64,000 nucleotides of DNA from Magnetococcus sp. PR-3. GTDB taxonomy: Bacteria; Pseudomonadota; Magnetococcia; Magnetococcales; Magnetococcaceae. The stretch is from contig NZ_JBAHUQ010000001.1 of NCBI RefSeq assembly GCF_036689865.1, positions 186,001-250,000 on the forward strand, read 5' to 3'. Below, one piece after another: positions 33,840-43,800 of this stretch (the stretch's first letter is position 1; each line of letters opens with the position of its first letter). The notes beneath the pieces were generated by a model that ran no database searches, was not told the DNA's origin, and saw only the letters and a program-made list of their open reading frames with translations. A program made the position numbers and the translations under genes.

Positions 33840-33871
33840 AAAAAACCCCGAGCCATGTCGGGGTTTTTTTT
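33840..33871 (-). terminator. Intrinsic terminator after the ankyrin gene
   Basis: The stem AAAAAACCCCG / CGGGGTTTTTT has an eight-base loop and lies about 30 bases past the stop of the ankyrin-repeat gene. Its U-run is also usable on the plus strand. Confidence 0.85.
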
Positions 33872-33899
33872 ATCTCACTATTTTTACAACTGGGGATGG

Positions 33900-34874
33900 C
33901 TACTTTTTAAGAATTTGAACAATATCCTTATGCCCCATGTTAGCCGCCATCGCCGCAGCATCAAAACCATCGATATCTTTTAAGGTAACATCTGCACCCG
34001 CCCCTAGAAGCATATGCACAACCTCAGCATGGTTGTTACGTGCAGCCAACATCAGTGCGGTCCAGCCATCTTCTTCCTGCTCATCAATGGGGGCCTTATA
34101 CTTAATCAGCAGTTTGATGATACGGGCATAGCCATTTTCAGCCGCAATATGCAGGGCCGTACAGCCACACGCTGCATTACGACCGGGCTTGGAGCCATTG
34201 GCCAACAACTGATGCACAATATTGTGATAACCCTTTTCAGACGCACGCATCAAAGCGGTCTGACCAAATTTATCCCGAAAGTTAACCTCTGCCCCTTTAT
34301 TCAATAAAAAGGCCACCAGTTCAGGGTTACCCGTCTGTGCTGCAAGGATCAAGGGGGTGCGGTCTTTTTTATCCCGAACATTGATGTCTGCACCGTTGGT
34401 CAGCAGTAGATTAACAATGACTTGAGAACGGCGGCGGCTATCCCAATCGGCCAAGCGAAAGCGAGAAAGCCTGAGCAAAGGGCGTGAACCTGAGCGGGGA
34501 CGGAAATTGGCATCTGCTCCATTTTTAAGCAGAACTTTCACCACCTCTTTATGCAAACCTTCAACGGCAAGCATCAAGGGAGAGCTCATGCCATCGTCAA
34601 AATCCGCATTAACATTTGCCCCGCTGGCGATCAGGAATTTAGCCACTTCTGCGTGCCCTTCCTGACTGGCCCACATAAGCGGTGTCATCCCGTTACGGCT
34701 TTGATGGTCTACCATAGAGGCATCCATCTTAAGCGCAGCTTTCAGCCCATTCAGATCACCATTTGCGGCACTCTGTTGCAGCTTCACCGCCACATCCTTC
34801 TGTCCCGCGGTCGCAGGCACCATGGGGGTGCTCAACAGGGCAAACATCAAGATGAGATATTTCAAGTTTTTCAT
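33900..34874 (-). CDS. Exported ankyrin-repeat protein
   Basis: The protein is built from about eight ankyrin repeats, most with the NGMTPLMWASQEGHAEVAKF-type helix pair and GADVN-type turns. The repeat at about 130-160 has a diverged, Arg-rich insert (RPRSGSRPLLRLSRFRLADW). A signal peptide precedes them (KNLKYLILMFALLSTPMVPATAG), which argues for the ATG at 34874; the ATG at 34886 and the longer frame from 34922 cannot be excluded because no start has a strong ribosome site. The protein should be periplasmic. Ankyrin repeats mediate protein contacts; no partner is evident. It is followed by a terminator. Confidence 0.85.
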   Translation of the reverse strand: MKNLKYLILMFALLSTPMVPATAGQKDVAVKLQQSAANGDLNGLKAALKMDASMVDHQSRNGMTPLMWASQEGHAEVAKFLIASGANVNADFDDGMSSPLMLAVEGLHKEVVKVLLKNGADANFRPRSGSRPLLRLSRFRLADWDSRRRSQVIVNLLLTNGADINVRDKKDRTPLILAAQTGNPELVAFLLNKGAEVNFRDKFGQTALMRASEKGYHNIVHQLLANGSKPGRNAACGCTALHIAAENGYARIIKLLIKYKAPIDEQEEDGWTALMLAARNNHAEVVHMLLGAGADVTLKDIDGFDAAAMAANMGHKDIVQILKK

Positions 34875-35200
34875 GGCAGGAAACATCCACTTTTCACATT
34901 GCAGTACATGATATGGAGGCATAGATCATACAACCCATGACGAAAGGGTGTTGACCTCAGGTAATACCACGTTTTCCTCCTCTTTAAAGAAGAATCAGAA
35001 AAACGCCATATACATATATATATTAACCCATGCGTGCGAAGCAACCACATAGGCATGATGCACAGCCTAAACTGTACCTTATACACCCTCATACCCGACA
35101 TAAAATCGAGCAGGGTTATAGTACGCGTTGATGAGAAAAGTTCCAACCATTAACATGGTTTGTTGAGGAAAAATTCTTTTATTGCGCACCATCCATTCAA
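34875..35200. other. Intergenic region between the ankyrin gene and the PAS-GGDEF-EAL gene
   Basis: About 320 bases, AT-rich in the middle (TATACATATATATATTAA), with a 10-base palindrome TCTTTAAAGA at 34981-34990. No gene is supported; the ankyrin promoter presumably lies here. Confidence 0.3.
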
Positions 35201-38200
35201 CTAGATTAGGGGATGTGCATCCGTTGGCATAGTAACGGCGTCAGGATCGGCCAAAAATGTCTGCAACTGGTTTTTTGGTAGAGGACGGCTAAAGAAGTAG
35301 CCCTGCACCGTCTCGCACCCCCGTTTTTTTAAAAACTGTACTTGCTCAGGGTTTTCAGCCCCTTCTGCCACCACATGTAAATTAAGATCTTGGGCCATAG
35401 AGATAATCGCCGACACAATAGCAGCATCGCCTGAATCTTCTGCCAGATCACGAACAAAGGATTGGTCAATTTTCAGGGTATTAATAGGAAAACGCTTGAG
35501 ATAACTCAGAGAGGAGTAACCTGTACCAAAGTCATCAATAGCCAGTGCCACCCCCATGTCCCGTATGGCCACCAGAGTTTCTATACTTTTTTCCACATTG
35601 CCCATCATCATACTTTCCGTAATCTCCAGCTCCAACATAGCTGGATCAATACGGCTCTGTTTTAAAACTTCAGCAATGCTATCAACAAGATTACGTTGTT
35701 GAAATTGACGAGCCGATAGATTGACGGCAACGGTAAACGGTTGATCGAGTTGTTGAGAGATCTCTTTTGCTTGGGCGCATGCTGTTTCCAGAATCCACTG
35801 CCCCATGGGAACAATTAAACCCGTCTCCTCTGCCACCGGAATAAACTGGGCGGGGGAGATCATCCCTTTTGATCCGTGCTGCCAACGAATAAGTGACTCC
35901 ACCCCAGTAACAACCCCCCGGCGCAGATCAACCTTAGGCTGGTAATGCAGCACAAAATCCTGCTGTACCAGTGCTGTATGCATCTCCTGCTCAAGGGCCA
36001 GACGCTGATTGCTGCTGTTGGACATCTCCACCGAATAAAAGCGGTAGCTGTTCGCGCCTTGTTTCTTGGCTTGCCCCAGTGCATTTTCCACATGGCGCAA
36101 CAGCGTTTCTGCATCACCACCATCAGAGGGGTAAAGGGCAATACCCATGGCCGTACGCACCATAAACTCATGCGTTTCAACGTGAAAAGGGGTCGTAAAC
36201 TGTTTGAGCAACATATTTGCCACCCCTGTGACCTCAGCCTCTTGGTTAAGGTCAGATAGGGTGACTGCAAAGGTATCTGCATTAATACGGGCAACGATAT
36301 CAGATTCCCTTAGACGTTCTTGTATGCGTTCAGCAACCTGAGTAAGCAGGGCATCTCCGACCCCATGTCCATAGGTTTCGTTAATCAACTTAAAACGGTT
36401 GAGATCCAGTAACAAAACCCCAACATAGCGGTCATAACGCTTAGCCGTTGCAATAGCCTGGGTCAAACGCTCTTGAAAGAGAGCCCGGTTAGGCAGTTTG
36501 GTCAAAGGATCATAATAGGCCAACCGTTCCAACTGCTCTTCTGTGGCTTTTTGTGTACTGATATCCACAAAAACCCCAACAAAAAAGGCGGTCTCACCAT
36601 ACTCATTGAGCATACGCCGCATGGTCATCCATTTAGGAAAGAGCTCACCATCTTTGCGTCGCTCCCAGACCTCTCCTGACCAATGACCCTCTTGCAAAAT
36701 CGATTGCCAGATCCGGGCATAAATCTCTTCACCCTGATCACCGCTATGCACCACTTGCGGATTTTCCCCCATCACCTCAGTACGGGAAAAACCGGTGATC
36801 TGTGTATAAGCTCGGTTTACATCGATAATTCGGTTATTGACATCGGTAATAATGACGGCATCACTGGTGGTATCCAAAATATATTTGGCCAGATCCAAGT
36901 TTTCCTGGGTCCGCTTCAAGTCTGTCACATCTTGCACGGTACCGGTCATGCGTTGCGGTTCACCTGAGGCATTTCGCTCCACATCCCCCAACTGTAAGAC
37001 CGTACGGGTAGAACCATCCGAGCGCACAATGCGATGCTCTACCCGGAAGAACATATCTGGCTCTTTAAGAACCCGGTCCACCATATCCTTAACCCGTTTT
37101 CGATCATCAGGATGGACATGATCCATGTAGCTCTCAAAACTTGCACTTAAATGAGCTTTGGGGCGGTGCAACATACGGTAGATTTCATTGGACCAAAACT
37201 GGTCGCCACTGTGCAGATCCCACGTCCAGTATCCAAGACTGGCCAGACGTTGGGCACGGTCCAGTTGGTGACGACTTTCCCGCAGCTTCTGTTCAGCCCG
37301 TTTTTGACTGGTAATATCCCAACAGGCACCAATCAGACGTGCCTCTACACCATGGTGCGGCATGTGAAGCTCACCACGTAAGGATACTATTTTTTGTCCA
37401 TCACCCGGCTCACGGGTTCGACACTCCACCTCAAAACGGGCTTGATGGCTAAAGCTACCCTGACGGTACTGTTCTAAACGTGCAGCATCTTCCGTATTTA
37501 AACGAGAGAGGAACCCCTGCCAAGTACCATCAAAAGCATCACTCTTACAGTCAAAGATCCGGTACATACCTTCATCCCAGACCATTTGTCCACCGAGAAC
37601 ATCCCACTCCCAAATACCAATCCGCGATGCTTCCATGGCCAAGCCCAAACGGGCTTGATAGCGCTCCAAGCCTGAGATCAACGGACGGCCCACTTTAAGA
37701 AAAAGCCCCCCGCCAAGCAGCATCACAACGGCCGAGGCCAATAACAACCCCCAGGCAATACGTAAAAAAGGACCCCGCACATGCTCAAGGGGTAAATGCA
37801 TGGTGATGGCCCACTCCAACTCTGGAATAGGCGCATAGCCAAACAGGGCCGGTTGAGCTTTGACATTTAAGGCAACAGCTGATCCTACGTGCCCTTGAAG
37901 AGCTTTTACAAATGGGTGCAGATCATTATTTTTATATGAAAAATGTTGGACAGCAGGGTTCCTTAAATCATCTTCAGCAAGCAGAATCAAAATATCCTGA
38001 TCACCCGCTTGAATGATCGTTAGGTACCCTAAAGAGCGGTTCCTACCCTGCTCAGCAACAAGGCGTTCTCTTAACTTAACGAGCACTTTCTGACGTCGGA
38101 TTATTCTCTGTTCATCCGTGGAGATGCGCTTAGAAGTGTTTGACAGCCCTAACCCACGGCTACCCTGCTGAAGGTTCAATGCCATCTGTCGAGCTGAATC

Positions 38201-38401
38201 CATCAAGTGTAACTGGCTTTCACTCAATGCATTTTGGTAGAGAACATAAGTCGTGATCCCCCCCACCAGGATAACCAACCCCACCATAATCGCCATCATA
38301 GCCACAATACGGCGGGAGGCTGACCAGCCTTGGAGCATCCCCTCTAAGCCTTGACGTTCCATTATGTTACGCTGCCTTCTCACATCACCTTCCCAGTTCA
38401 T
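35201..38401 (-). CDS. Membrane PAS-PAS-PAS-GGDEF-EAL protein, predicted c-di-GMP phosphodiesterase
   Basis: A 1066-residue protein with spans near 30-55 and 210-235 enclosing a periplasmic sensor, then three PAS/PAC units (about 245-630). The GGDEF domain is inactive by sequence: the signature is replaced in RINADTFAVTL. The EAL domain retains VESLIRW, the DDFGTGYSSLSYLKRF segment, KIDQSFV and AEGAE, so hydrolysis of c-di-GMP is likely, perhaps with the GGDEF part as a GTP-sensing module. The start codon at 38401 has a GAAGGG site at close spacing. It is transcribed alone, divergently from oxyR. Confidence 0.88.
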   Translation of the reverse strand: MNWEGDVRRQRNIMERQGLEGMLQGWSASRRIVAMMAIMVGLVILVGGITTYVLYQNALSESQLHLMDSARQMALNLQQGSRGLGLSNTSKRISTDEQRIIRRQKVLVKLRERLVAEQGRNRSLGYLTIIQAGDQDILILLAEDDLRNPAVQHFSYKNNDLHPFVKALQGHVGSAVALNVKAQPALFGYAPIPELEWAITMHLPLEHVRGPFLRIAWGLLLASAVVMLLGGGLFLKVGRPLISGLERYQARLGLAMEASRIGIWEWDVLGGQMVWDEGMYRIFDCKSDAFDGTWQGFLSRLNTEDAARLEQYRQGSFSHQARFEVECRTREPGDGQKIVSLRGELHMPHHGVEARLIGACWDITSQKRAEQKLRESRHQLDRAQRLASLGYWTWDLHSGDQFWSNEIYRMLHRPKAHLSASFESYMDHVHPDDRKRVKDMVDRVLKEPDMFFRVEHRIVRSDGSTRTVLQLGDVERNASGEPQRMTGTVQDVTDLKRTQENLDLAKYILDTTSDAVIITDVNNRIIDVNRAYTQITGFSRTEVMGENPQVVHSGDQGEEIYARIWQSILQEGHWSGEVWERRKDGELFPKWMTMRRMLNEYGETAFFVGVFVDISTQKATEEQLERLAYYDPLTKLPNRALFQERLTQAIATAKRYDRYVGVLLLDLNRFKLINETYGHGVGDALLTQVAERIQERLRESDIVARINADTFAVTLSDLNQEAEVTGVANMLLKQFTTPFHVETHEFMVRTAMGIALYPSDGGDAETLLRHVENALGQAKKQGANSYRFYSVEMSNSSNQRLALEQEMHTALVQQDFVLHYQPKVDLRRGVVTGVESLIRWQHGSKGMISPAQFIPVAEETGLIVPMGQWILETACAQAKEISQQLDQPFTVAVNLSARQFQQRNLVDSIAEVLKQSRIDPAMLELEITESMMMGNVEKSIETLVAIRDMGVALAIDDFGTGYSSLSYLKRFPINTLKIDQSFVRDLAEDSGDAAIVSAIISMAQDLNLHVVAEGAENPEQVQFLKKRGCETVQGYFFSRPLPKNQLQTFLADPDAVTMPTDAHPLI

Positions 38402-38511
38402 ACACCCTTCAACAACAGAGTTTCTCTGTTTTGCACTTTATCTGCTCTAACTCACCTCATGGACTGAAGCAATGGTAACATAAGGTCAACATCATTACAG
38501 TAACTGCACCC

Positions 38512-38556
38512 TTTAATTAAAAGGATCAATCGTTTTAATTAAAAGGATCAATCGTT
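38512..38556. repeat. 22-bp tandem direct repeat upstream of oxyR
   Basis: Two copies of TTTAATTAAAAGGATCAATC plus two to three bases follow each other with a period of exactly 22 bases. That is about two helical turns, as expected for paired regulator or promoter sites, in the divergent region between oxyR and the PAS-GGDEF-EAL gene. A recent duplication is the alternative. Confidence 0.7.
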
Positions 38557-38617
38557 GACCTTCAACCGCCAAACACGACACCATGCTTCACTTATGCTGT
38601 CTATTTAGGAGCTCAAC

Positions 38618-39544
38618 ATGAATCTTAATCAAATGCGATTTATCGATGCCGTGTCACGCACCCGGCACTTTGGCCGAGCCGCCAAAGCGTGCCATGTTTC
38701 ACAACCCACCCTGAGCATTGGTATTCGCAAATTGGAAGAGGAGCTAGGCATCATCCTGTTTGAACGCAGCCGTAGTGATGTACGACCGACAGAAAGTGGG
38801 CTGGAAATTCTGACCCAAGCCCGCCAAATTGTGGAAGCTGCAAACCGTATTAAAGAGCTGGGAAAAAGCAGGCGAGATCCCCTACAAGGGGCCTTACGGA
38901 TTGGGGTTATCAACACCATTGGCCCCTATCTGTTACCCGAGCTTATACCCCGCTGTCAGGCCTCAGCCCCGGACATGCCCTTAATGATTGAGGAGGATTA
39001 TACCGATACACTGATCAGTCACCTAAAAGAGGGTAGCCTTGACTTACTCTTTATTGCACGGGAGTGCGCAGAACCCGGCCTATCCGTAGCCCCCCTGTAC
39101 CAAGAGCCTTTTCGGGTGACTGTACCAACAAGCCACCCTTGGGCAGATCGAGACCGTATTGGGGGGCATGAGTTGGGGCAGCAACCTCTATTGCTGCTTC
39201 GTCGAGGGCACTGCTTGCGCGATCAAGTCCTTGCGCTCTGCCCTGAGTGCAATAGCATCTCCAGCGACCCTAATGGCCTATCATCTGTCTTAGAGAGCAG
39301 CTCACTTGAAACCATCCGTCATATGGTTGCTGGTGGTGCTGGCATTACAGTTCTTCCTAGTACAGTCGCCGATTATCCGTTTGCCCACCGGGATACACTT
39401 CGGCATATTCCCTTTGCAGAACCTGCCCCTTACCGAACAGTCAGCATTGTATGGCGACGAACCTTCAGCCGCCTTGCTGCGGTTGAACTATTAACCGATG
39501 TTGTAAAGAGGATGCCTCTACCCGGAGTGCTGGTCATGCCCTAA
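38618..39544 (+). CDS. oxyR: LysR-family hydrogen peroxide sensor OxyR
   Basis: A 308-residue LysR-type regulator. The N-terminal helix-turn-helix has the OxyR-type sequence RHFGRAAKACHVSQPTLS, and the redox pair falls at Cys199 and Cys208 in GHCLRDQVLALC, the same numbering as E. coli OxyR. It should form the intramolecular disulfide on peroxide exposure and activate defence genes. No catalase or peroxiredoxin gene is next to it. A 22-bp tandem repeat lies 60-105 bases upstream of the start. A long hairpin follows the gene. Confidence 0.92.
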   Translation: MNLNQMRFIDAVSRTRHFGRAAKACHVSQPTLSIGIRKLEEELGIILFERSRSDVRPTESGLEILTQARQIVEAANRIKELGKSRRDPLQGALRIGVINTIGPYLLPELIPRCQASAPDMPLMIEEDYTDTLISHLKEGSLDLLFIARECAEPGLSVAPLYQEPFRVTVPTSHPWADRDRIGGHELGQQPLLLLRRGHCLRDQVLALCPECNSISSDPNGLSSVLESSSLETIRHMVAGGAGITVLPSTVADYPFAHRDTLRHIPFAEPAPYRTVSIVWRRTFSRLAAVELLTDVVKRMPLPGVLVMP

Positions 39545-39610
39545 CGATTGACCCAGACTATCAAAACAATTGAATCATTCAATTATATTTATCAAAATTT
39601 ATATATTATA

Positions 39611-39696
39611 GTAGAGCCATGGTCAGGTGTCCGGCGGAGGCCTACCCAGCCTACCTCCTTCCACCCCACCCTCCGGGCACCTGACTCTACTCTTTT
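39611..39696 (+). terminator. Large hairpin downstream of oxyR: terminator or structured RNA
   Basis: Left arm 39611-39634 (GTAGAG, a short bulge, then GGTCAGGTGTCCGG) pairs with right arm 39673-39690 (CCGGGCACCTGAC, then TCTAC). The right arm is followed by CTTTTTGG. The 38-base loop itself has GGAGG and CCTCC that can pair. The rest of the 340-base gap up to the next gene shows nothing else convincing. Confidence 0.55.
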
Positions 39697-39884
39697 TGGT
39701 TCGTCACACCCACCTCATGTAACAATATGCTGTTTTTCTGCTTATTTGGTCAGGAAATCTGCGCATCCTGTGTTTGATTTTGGTAGACTTTAGCCTGTGA
39801 TGTTGTCGCGTCCTGCAACCCAAATGGATCAACGGTCCTGACAACACCGTCTGCCTGATCCTTAAGCCATAACGGTTGAATACA

Positions 39885-40844
39885 ATGCACAACAACAGTC
39901 ATAACGCCAAAGCCAACCTGCGAATGATCCTCTTTTTGATCTTTGCTCTTACCGTCATGTTTGTTTCGGCACAAGCCGCACAGGCCAAAGGTAAACTTTG
40001 GCGGGTTGGCTTTGCTCAAGACACGCTATCCATTCCCTGGCGGGCAGCCCAAGCCAACACTTTTAGTAAAACCTTAATGCAAGACAAGCGTTTTCAGGTG
40101 TTTATCACAAATGCGCAAGGTAGCACGACCCAACAGGCTATGGACGCAGAGCGGCTGGTAAAGCAGGGGGCTCGCGTTCTTGTGAGCAGCCCAAGGGATG
40201 GTGCAGTCATGACACCGGTCATTTCTGCTCTACACCAACAGGGTACACCTGTGGTGCTATTAACCCGACGCACCATGAATGAACGCTTTACCACCTTCAT
40301 CGCCCCAGACGATGCACAAATTGGCAGACATGCCGCCCAGCATGTGGCCAAACTTCTCAAAGGAAAAGGCAACGTCTTAATGATACAAGGGCTGGGTAGC
40401 GCATCAACTGCCCGGCAACGTACACAAGGGTTTGTTCAAGAGCTGGCCAACTACCCCAATGTACAGATAACGGCCCAGCCTTTTGCCAACTACAAAAAAG
40501 AGATGGCCATCCTTATTATGGAGTCCATTCTTGCTCAGAATGTCCCATTTGATGCGATCTATGCCCACTCAGACTCCATGGCTTTAGGGGCTATTTTGGC
40601 TTTAAAACGGGCAGGCAAAGACCCTAAGCAGATCCCCATTGTCAGTATTGACTACACCCGTGAAGGTCGACAGGCCATTAAACAGGGAGAAATCAACGCC
40701 TCATTTACCTATCCAACATGCGCCAAAGAAGGTGCAGAGGCGGTTAAAAAAATTCTGCAAGGCCAGGCCGTTCCTAAATATCAGCAAGTGCCATCTATTT
40801 TAGTCTCGAAAGAGAATGTCGATAACATAGAACCTATTTTCTAA
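39885..40844 (+). CDS. RbsB-like periplasmic binding protein (sensory partner of the downstream kinase)
   Basis: The frame can start at a TTG at 39876, but the ATG at 39885 is preferred. A signal peptide runs through MILFLIFALTVMFVSAQAAQA. The mature protein is a type I periplasmic binding protein (sugar-binding, LacI/RbsB superfamily): VGFAQDTLSIPWRAAQ, DAERLVKQGARVLVSSPRDG, AHSDSMALGAILALKRAG and VSIDYTREG are typical. No ABC permease or ATPase gene accompanies it; instead a membrane hybrid kinase gene begins five bases later, as in LuxP-LuxQ. It is therefore more likely a ligand-loaded sensor subunit than a transporter part. The ligand is unknown. Confidence 0.85.
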   Translation: MHNNSHNAKANLRMILFLIFALTVMFVSAQAAQAKGKLWRVGFAQDTLSIPWRAAQANTFSKTLMQDKRFQVFITNAQGSTTQQAMDAERLVKQGARVLVSSPRDGAVMTPVISALHQQGTPVVLLTRRTMNERFTTFIAPDDAQIGRHAAQHVAKLLKGKGNVLMIQGLGSASTARQRTQGFVQELANYPNVQITAQPFANYKKEMAILIMESILAQNVPFDAIYAHSDSMALGAILALKRAGKDPKQIPIVSIDYTREGRQAIKQGEINASFTYPTCAKEGAEAVKKILQGQAVPKYQQVPSILVSKENVDNIEPIF

Positions 40845-40849
40845 CCCTT

Positions 40850-43800
40850 ATGGATATTAAACGAAAATTTATTGCTGCCTGGATGGTTGCCTCTCTTTTG
40901 CTGCTACTCATCGTAGGCTTTCTATTTAATAGCTTTATGCACCGAGAGTTTCTTCTCCGTGCTGGCCAGCACATGCTGTTTGCCCATCAGTTTCTTCTAG
41001 ATGAGCTGGAGCAACGGGCCTCTGACCTCACTAAACGGGTTGAGTCCTTGGCACAAGCGGCCAATATCAGCGGCCCCATGCATTTGATTAACCGTTATGA
41101 AGACCCAACCCGTGCTGAAACCCTGGTTTTTGATCGGGAAAAAGAGCAGATCATCAGTGAAATTATTAAACGCACCCACGGTTTAACCAACGCGTTAATA
41201 ACGCTCTACGATACCAAGCAACAACCGGTTATATGGATTGATCGTCATAAAGAAAAAACCAAAGTGGGCTACCGGGGGTTTGGCCCTGATGGCGCAACCC
41301 ATTTTGCCCTGGACCGAACCCAGGCCCCCCCTCCAGCGCCCCAGTTGCCACTGGAACAGTTACAACAGTGGCTTAGTGGTGATGCCCTGCATCAATTGAT
41401 GGATATTGAGCATCAAACCTCTCAGGTTGCGGTCGCCCCCTTAATATGGCGCAGCCAGGGGACAGAACCTAAGCTGGCCGGCACGCTGGTTTTAATGTCA
41501 CGCTTGGATGAAGATTTTACCAGTCGCATCGCCTTACGTACCCGCTCGAACATTCGTCTGGTGCATCAAAGAGAAAAACCGTCTGGTATTGAAATTAGTA
41601 ATGACTATTTTTTTGGGCTCGACCTACAAAAGAACCTAAACAGTACAGACTTGCGGAAGGTCGCCTCCGCCCCGGATGAGGTGAGTGACGATTGGTTGGA
41701 TCATCCCGCCTTTTATCTTTCTCTTTTACATACCGACCTTAATGATGGGGACCGCCTACTCATCGGTTTTGGGCTACCCAAAGCTCAGGTCACATCCAGC
41801 TTTGCAGCATTTCGTGGTGCCGCTACCGTTGGCGGTTTACTTTCAGCGCTACTGTTAATCCCCCTAGGCTGGTGGTTTATCCATAGTCAATTGGTCAACC
41901 CCATGCGCGCCATCCTGCAAGGGATCCATCAATTTCATAATCAAGGGCAAATCCCCCCGCGTTACTTGGCCCAGGGCGCTTCAGAGTTCCAAATGTTGGC
42001 CCAGGAGTTCCATACCCTGGCCCACTCGGTTGAGCAGCGGGAAAAAACTCTGCGCACCCTTTCAACGGGTCTTGAACAGGCCCCTGTCTCTGTTTTGATT
42101 ACTGATCCGCAGGGGATTATTGAGTATGTAAATCCCTACTTTGAGCAGTTAACCGGCTACCATGCTGATGAGGTACTTGGCAAAACCCCCAACCTGCTTA
42201 AATCGGACCTCAACCCACCAGAGCAATACCGGGATTTATGGCGCACCATCTCTGCTGGTGCGACCTGGCGGGGTGAGTTTCTTAATCGGAAAAAAAATGG
42301 GGAGCTGCATTGGCAAATGGCCCACATTGCTCCGGTGATGGATGATCATGGTGAGATCTCCCACTATATTGGCTTGGAAGAGGAGATTACGGCACGCAAA
42401 CAAGCTGATGCTGCTCTAAACGAGAGTAATGAGCGCTTTAGAACCTTGGCCCAAGTTTCACCGGTTGGCGTTTTTCAAACCGACCATGATGGTGAGTGTA
42501 TCTACGTAAACCGCACCTGGGAGACCATTGCCGGGACCTCTTCCCACCAAGCCTTAGGGGGCGGTTGGGGGATGAACCTGCACCCGGATGATAAGACTCG
42601 TGTCACCCAAAGCTGGTACCGAAGCGCTGTTGACGGCAGTAATTTTCGTGAAGAGTACCGCTTTCTTCGATCCGACGGCACCATACGTTGGGTGATTGGT
42701 GAAGCGGCACCACAACGGGACAGGGAAGATGTTATCCAAGGTTATGTGGGGACCATTACAGATATTACCGACCGTAAGCATATGGAGTTGGAGCTGGGAA
42801 AAGAGCGGGCGCTGCTGCGCTCCTTGATCGACTCTATCCCCGATCTCATCTTCTACAAACGGGCAGATGGCACCTATATGGGGTGTAACCGGGCCTTTGA
42901 GAGCTTCTGTGGCATGCCAGAATCCTCTTTAATCGGTCAAACCGATACAGAGCTGTTTCATTCTGATATGCAAACCTTACTTAGATTGGGCGATAGTGAA
43001 GTTTTGGCCAACAACAGCTCGTATAGCCATGAAGCCGATGGGCTGTTTGCCAATGGCCACAAAGCCCCTTTTCTTATTCAAAAATCCCCTCTCCATGGTC
43101 ACCATGGTGAGCTGCTTGGGTTAATTGGGGTCGCTCGGGATATCACGGAACGTCAGCGGTTTGAACATGAACTACAACATGCCAAAGAGGATGCCGAAGG
43201 GGCCAACCGGAGTAAGTCAGAATTCCTCGCCGCCATGAGCCATGAAATCCGCACCCCCATGAATGTTGTCATTGGTATGGGGGAAATGCTGCTGGAGACT
43301 ACGCTTAACCACGATCAGACCCACTACGTTAACAGCCTGCAACATGCGGGAGATGCTTTATTGGAGCTGATTGATAATATTCTTGACCTATCTAAGATTG
43401 AAGCTGGGCGAATGGTCCTTGAAAAAGCCCCTTTCCAGCTTGATGCACTGGTCATTAGCATTACAGATTTCTTCCGCATTCAAGCTCTTAATCGAAATTT
43501 AACCGTTGATGTGGAGATTGATCCTAATCTACATGGGCAGTTTATTGTGGGGGATGCAGGGCGGGTCCGTCAGGTGCTCTATAACCTTATTGGCAATGCC
43601 TTAAAGTTTACAGAACAGGGGGGCGTAAGCCTAACCATTGAAAAGCGGGCGCATAATCAACTACATGCCGCCGTTAAAGACTCAGGTATTGGGATCGCGC
43701 CTCAACAGTTAGAACGTATTTTTGATAACTTCACGCAAGAGGACTCCAGCGTTACCCGTCGCTTTGGTGGCACAGGGTTGGGCTTGGCCATCTGCCGCCG

